DNA of 64,000 nt, from positions 9,264,820 to 9,328,819 of the forward strand of contig NZ_CP100604.1 of NCBI RefSeq assembly GCF_031202265.1, written 5' to 3'. Below the pieces are notes generated by a model. The model worked only from the letters and a program-made list of their open reading frames with translations, had not been told where the DNA came from and searched no databases. Every line of letters starts with the position of its first letter. Position 1 is the stretch's first letter. This document shows, one piece after another, positions 61,676 to 64,000 of this stretch. A program made the translations under genes and the position numbers. The stretch comes from Bradyrhizobium sp. Ash2021 (lineage in GTDB: Bacteria; Pseudomonadota; Alphaproteobacteria; Rhizobiales; Xanthobacteraceae).

Positions 61676-61848
61676 GGATGACCTCCAGGCGGAACATCGG
61701 CCGAGGTGGAGAGGCGTCGGCCGGTTGACTTCTATATATCTTTACGCCGATCGCCGCAGCCCCATTGCGCGAGCTTTGTTAAGTCAGCAGCCTTGCTGGA
61801 TCGGCTGTCCTGGTGGGCCGGTGCTGCGGTGCAGTCCAACCTCGGGGG

Positions 61849-62166
61849 TCAGTCGCGCGAATAGCCGATCAACGGCTTGCGCGGCCGGAACAAGATCATC
61901 AGCAAGATGCCGACCACGCCCAGCACGGCAAACACCGGCTGGTCCAGGATGATCTTGATGACGCTGTTCCACAGCCAGGGTGCCTTGCCCTCCAGCCAGG
62001 TCCGGAACGCCAGCTGGCTGGATTGGTGAATATCGTTCCAGAACTGGCCGAACCGGGTGAAACGCAGGGTCTGGTCGGCCACGAAGCGGGCGCCGTCATA
62101 GACCATGAAGATAAATCCGCCGGCCAGCAGCAGCAGGCCGATAAGTCGAAAGAAACCGCGGATCAT
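61849..62166 (-). CDS. Conserved hypothetical protein with two transmembrane helices
   Basis: 105 aa. Two hydrophobic helices, about residues 5-25 and 77-93, flank a soluble segment containing WNDIHQSSQLAFRTW. The topology is N-in, C-in or the reverse. I know it as a conserved Rhizobiales family of unknown function. No clear ribosome site precedes the ATG at 62166 (ttaaggtgacgc). It diverges from the rpsT region. Confidence 0.65.
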   Translation of the reverse strand: MIRGFFRLIGLLLLAGGFIFMVYDGARFVADQTLRFTRFGQFWNDIHQSSQLAFRTWLEGKAPWLWNSVIKIILDQPVFAVLGVVGILLMILFRPRKPLIGYSRD

Positions 62167-62299
62167 GCGTCACCTTAATATCTGTCGGGCGCCCTGGGCC
62201 GTCAGCCAATAGCGGGCGGCCCGGAGAAATTCAACCTCATCAGCAACTTATGCGCCCTTTCCGGCTGGATTCCCGCAACTTCGGGGAGCCCGGAAAGCG

Positions 62300-62328
62300 T
62301 TGACGGTGCGGGGCGCGCCCTCTATAAG
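62300..62328 (+). promoter_or_regulatory. rpsT promoter
   Basis: TTGACG (62300-62305) and TATAAG (62323-62328) with a 17-base spacer, a near-consensus sigma70-type promoter. Start of transcription is expected at about 62335, which gives an untranslated leader of about 200 bases before rpsT. Confidence 0.75.
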
Positions 62329-62337
62329 ACCCCCAAT

Positions 62338-62361
62338 GGCGGCGGGCGCAATCCCGCCGCC
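62338..62361 (+). promoter_or_regulatory. Stable hairpin at the start of the rpsT leader
   Basis: The 9-bp stem ggcggcggg (62338-62346) pairs with cccgccgcc (62353-62361) around a 6-base loop. It lies at the very 5' end of the expected rpsT transcript. A leader hairpin of this strength could stabilise the mRNA or be part of S20 autoregulation, as known for other ribosomal protein leaders. Confidence 0.55.
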
Positions 62362-62536
62362 GCTGTTCTTTGAGCATTGCTGCTGTCTGAGCCTTTTCGC
62401 TCCGGAGCATGGCATCCTCAAGAACGCCCTTGATGAACACCCTTGTAAGACACACCAGCGTCGATCACACGATTTGAACGGCCGGCGCGCTCAAGCCCGA
62501 CCACTGAGCGACCAGCGCCGAAGGATAGTTGAGAAC

Positions 62537-62803
62537 ATGGCCAATACCACTTCCGCCAAAAAGGCGACCCGCAAGATTGCCCGCCGCACCATCATCAACA
62601 AGTCGCGCCGCACCCAGATGCGCGGTGCGGTTCGCACCGTCGAGGAAGCGATCAAGAGCGGCGATCGCGATGCGGCATTGAAAGCGATGGCGCAAGCGGA
62701 ACCAGAACTGATGCAGGCAGCGCAGCGCAACATCATTCACAAGAACAACGCGAGCCGGAAGGTGTCGCGCCTGACGCACCAGATCGCCAAGCTTGCGAAA
62801 TGA
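62537..62803 (+). CDS. rpsT: 30S ribosomal protein S20
   Basis: 88 aa, the normal length for bacterial S20. The N-terminus [18 protein letters not shown] and the three-helix pattern are standard. It binds 16S rRNA in the body of the 30S subunit. An aagga site lies about 11 bases upstream of the ATG, slightly far. A good promoter is at 62300 and an intrinsic terminator at 62829, so it is a monocistronic unit. In related genomes dnaA follows. Confidence 0.97.
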   Translation: MANTTSAKKATRKIARRTIINKSRRTQMRGAVRTVEEAIKSGDRDAALKAMAQAEPELMQAAQRNIIHKNNASRKVSRLTHQIAKLAK

Positions 62804-62828
62804 ACTGACTGAAGAAGATATTCGTCAA

Positions 62829-62860
62829 AAAAGCCCGGCTCAGCCGGGCTTTTCTTTTTT
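62829..62860 (+). terminator. rpsT rho-independent terminator
   Basis: The stem aaagcccggc (62830-62839) pairs with gccgggcttt (62843-62852) with a 3-base loop and a T-rich tail to 62860. It begins 26 bases after the rpsT stop codon. Confidence 0.9.
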
Positions 62861-64000
62861 GATATTCGATTGTTCGATTGCTGCACAGCTGACTGCGTGT
62901 CATGCTTCTTCACGCCCGTATTTTTACGAGGTGCCGGTTGTTGCACGGGCAGTGCTATGCGCTCGAATGCGAGAAACCGGCTCGTTATGCCGGGAACACG
63001 ACATAGCGCATGGTTTCCGATCCGCGAAAGCCGGGCGGGAGTTACCCGAAAAAACAACCGCGAAAAACTTCGCTTCGCTAATCACTTATCCCCATAGCAA
63101 GTCCAAGCGGTTTGAAAATTGGCTCGCGCGAGATCGAACGTAAATATTTTATGAATATTTTTTGCGGGCGCCGCGAGATTTGTGACGGCGACCGGCGCGC
63201 GCGATTCTGTGCACGGATTCAAAAACTTGCTTTCCGATTTCGCAATTGCAGCGCGGCAACACCGGCGAAGACTCGTTCGTCTCCGTCGATTCAACGGATT
63301 GTCAGAACTCGCGCATAGTGTATTTCTTAGATCGTTCGCGACGCCTACGGCTCTCCAGATCAGCGCGGTTTGAGACCCAAGGGCGGACGTGCAAATCGGC
63401 GGCGGTGTGCGCGTTAGCGACGCTTTCCAAGCGATGCTAAGTTGATAACTCATAGCAATATGAGGACGGCTGTTCTGTGTCTAAATTTCTCGGCGTGGCT
63501 TTCGTGCGCTACGGACAAGGGAGATACGGCGCCAGCCGACAACCATTGCATGGGAACGCGGAGCCCGCGAACGGGTTGAAGACGACAGACTGAGGTACGC
63601 GGCGGGGCAGCGCTGGGCATTGTGATGTTCGGTAGCGGCAGACTGGCTTTGAAAAACACTTTCGAGTTGACAACTCGCCGCGCGTAATCGCGGTGGGAGG
63701 GGGAGGTAGTATGCTTTACGGAATCATCGCGGCATTCGAATTGCAGATTTCAAACGGAACCGTATCCGACACCCTGGATTGCACTTTTACCCAGCCCTTT
63801 GCGCGAACTCCGGAAAGACCGTCGAGTACGCGCTGACCTCGCGGGCGCTTCTTCTCCAGCCGATGATTTGCCCGACGGCGTCTTCGCCGAACGGTTGATC
63901 TATGTCCGGAGCGGGAAGCTTCGCTTGAGGTCGCGCCGTGGCAGGAAACCTGCACGGCGATTTCACAACACCACTACTCTTTCAGAAAAGTTTTCAGGCA
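62861..64000. other. 1.1-kb region without a supported gene (rpsT to right edge)
   Basis: None of the frames has a credible start and family likeness. Features seen: a near-DnaA-box sequence ttatcccca at 63087-63095, an AT-rich stretch around 63140-63168 that contains aaatattttatgaatatttttt, and a purine-rich block gggagggggaggtag just before 63710. A frame without an ATG stays open from about 63690 to the edge; I do not recognise it. The stretch may be a long dnaA leader or part of the replication origin, but this is inferred only from the rpsT neighbour. Confidence 0.4.

Noticed and set aside
1..64000. CRISPR array, insertion sequence or phage genes
   Set aside because: I found no regularly spaced repeats, no transposase or integrase, and no phage structural genes. 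The palindromic repeats are dispersed, not arrayed.
63690..64000. Open frame running off the right edge
   Set aside because: It has no ATG or GTG start, no ribosome site and no recognisable motif. It does not resemble the DnaA N-terminus.

Overview
The window is a high-GC alphaproteobacterial chromosome segment, most like Bradyrhizobium or a close relative. This is inferred from gene content, not from a database search. The evidence is a RegR-type response-regulator C-terminus at the left edge, DUF3551, DUF899 and RMD1-type proteins, an HWE-family histidine kinase, many solitary flavin and P450 oxygenases, orphan Bug-type solute receptors, and several families of dispersed palindromic repeats between genes. 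rpsT lies near the right edge. In this group rpsT normally precedes dnaA, so dnaA would be expected just beyond the window.

Layout. 1-9.6 kb: RegR tail, a beta-lactamase-fold hydrolase, MmcB, a VWA protein, a convergent pair of GH13 glucan enzymes, an RMD1 protein, an MBL hydrolase and an HxlR regulator diverging from a small protein. 9.8-20.7 kb: a PHB-depolymerase-type esterase, a 14-TM MFS pump, an FGE-like protein, a two-domain VOC protein, a luciferase-like monooxygenase, a repeat-rich gap, secreted cupin and SGNH proteins, a P450 and a membrane-anchored cupin. 20.9-28.9 kb is a signalling block: an HWE kinase and two GGDEF-EAL proteins, one with SGDEF and the other a complete Cache-PAS-PAS-GGDEF-EAL sensor. 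28.9-31.1 kb: an SsuD-like monooxygenase, YccF and a universal stress protein.

31.2-43.85 kb is the least ordinary part and looks like an island built by repeated recombination at tRNA-Arg. An intact tRNA-Arg(CCG) sits at 43772-43848. A 5' fragment with its promoter lies at 31.27 kb, inverted 3' fragments lie at 40.52 and 43.66 kb, and a fragment of a different tRNA-Arg lies at 36.96 kb. Between them are a cyclic-nucleotide-binding patatin phospholipase, a LysR/Bug/cupin unit, a truncated methyltransferase, a GYD protein, a phasin, a frameshifted small gene, a LysR/TauE pair, a CDP-archaeol-synthase-like gene with two broken copies, and two paralogous metallophosphoesterases that differ at a catalytic position.

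43.9-64 kb is mostly orderly single-gene metabolism: an Asp/Glu racemase relative, a second beta-lactamase-fold hydrolase, a DUF899/SRPBCC/ArsR set whose promoter and operator overlap the ArsR start codon, a Bug receptor, an acyl-CoA synthetase, a second P450, an HD-GYP protein, a decayed molybdenum-hydroxylase tail that keeps its terminator, alpha/beta hydrolases, a polysaccharide-export lipoprotein, MsrA, and rpsT with a clear promoter and terminator. The last 1.1 kb has no gene I can support. I saw no CRISPR array, rRNA, insertion sequence or recognisable defence system. The most unusual material is the tRNA-Arg-bounded mosaic and its duplicated module.
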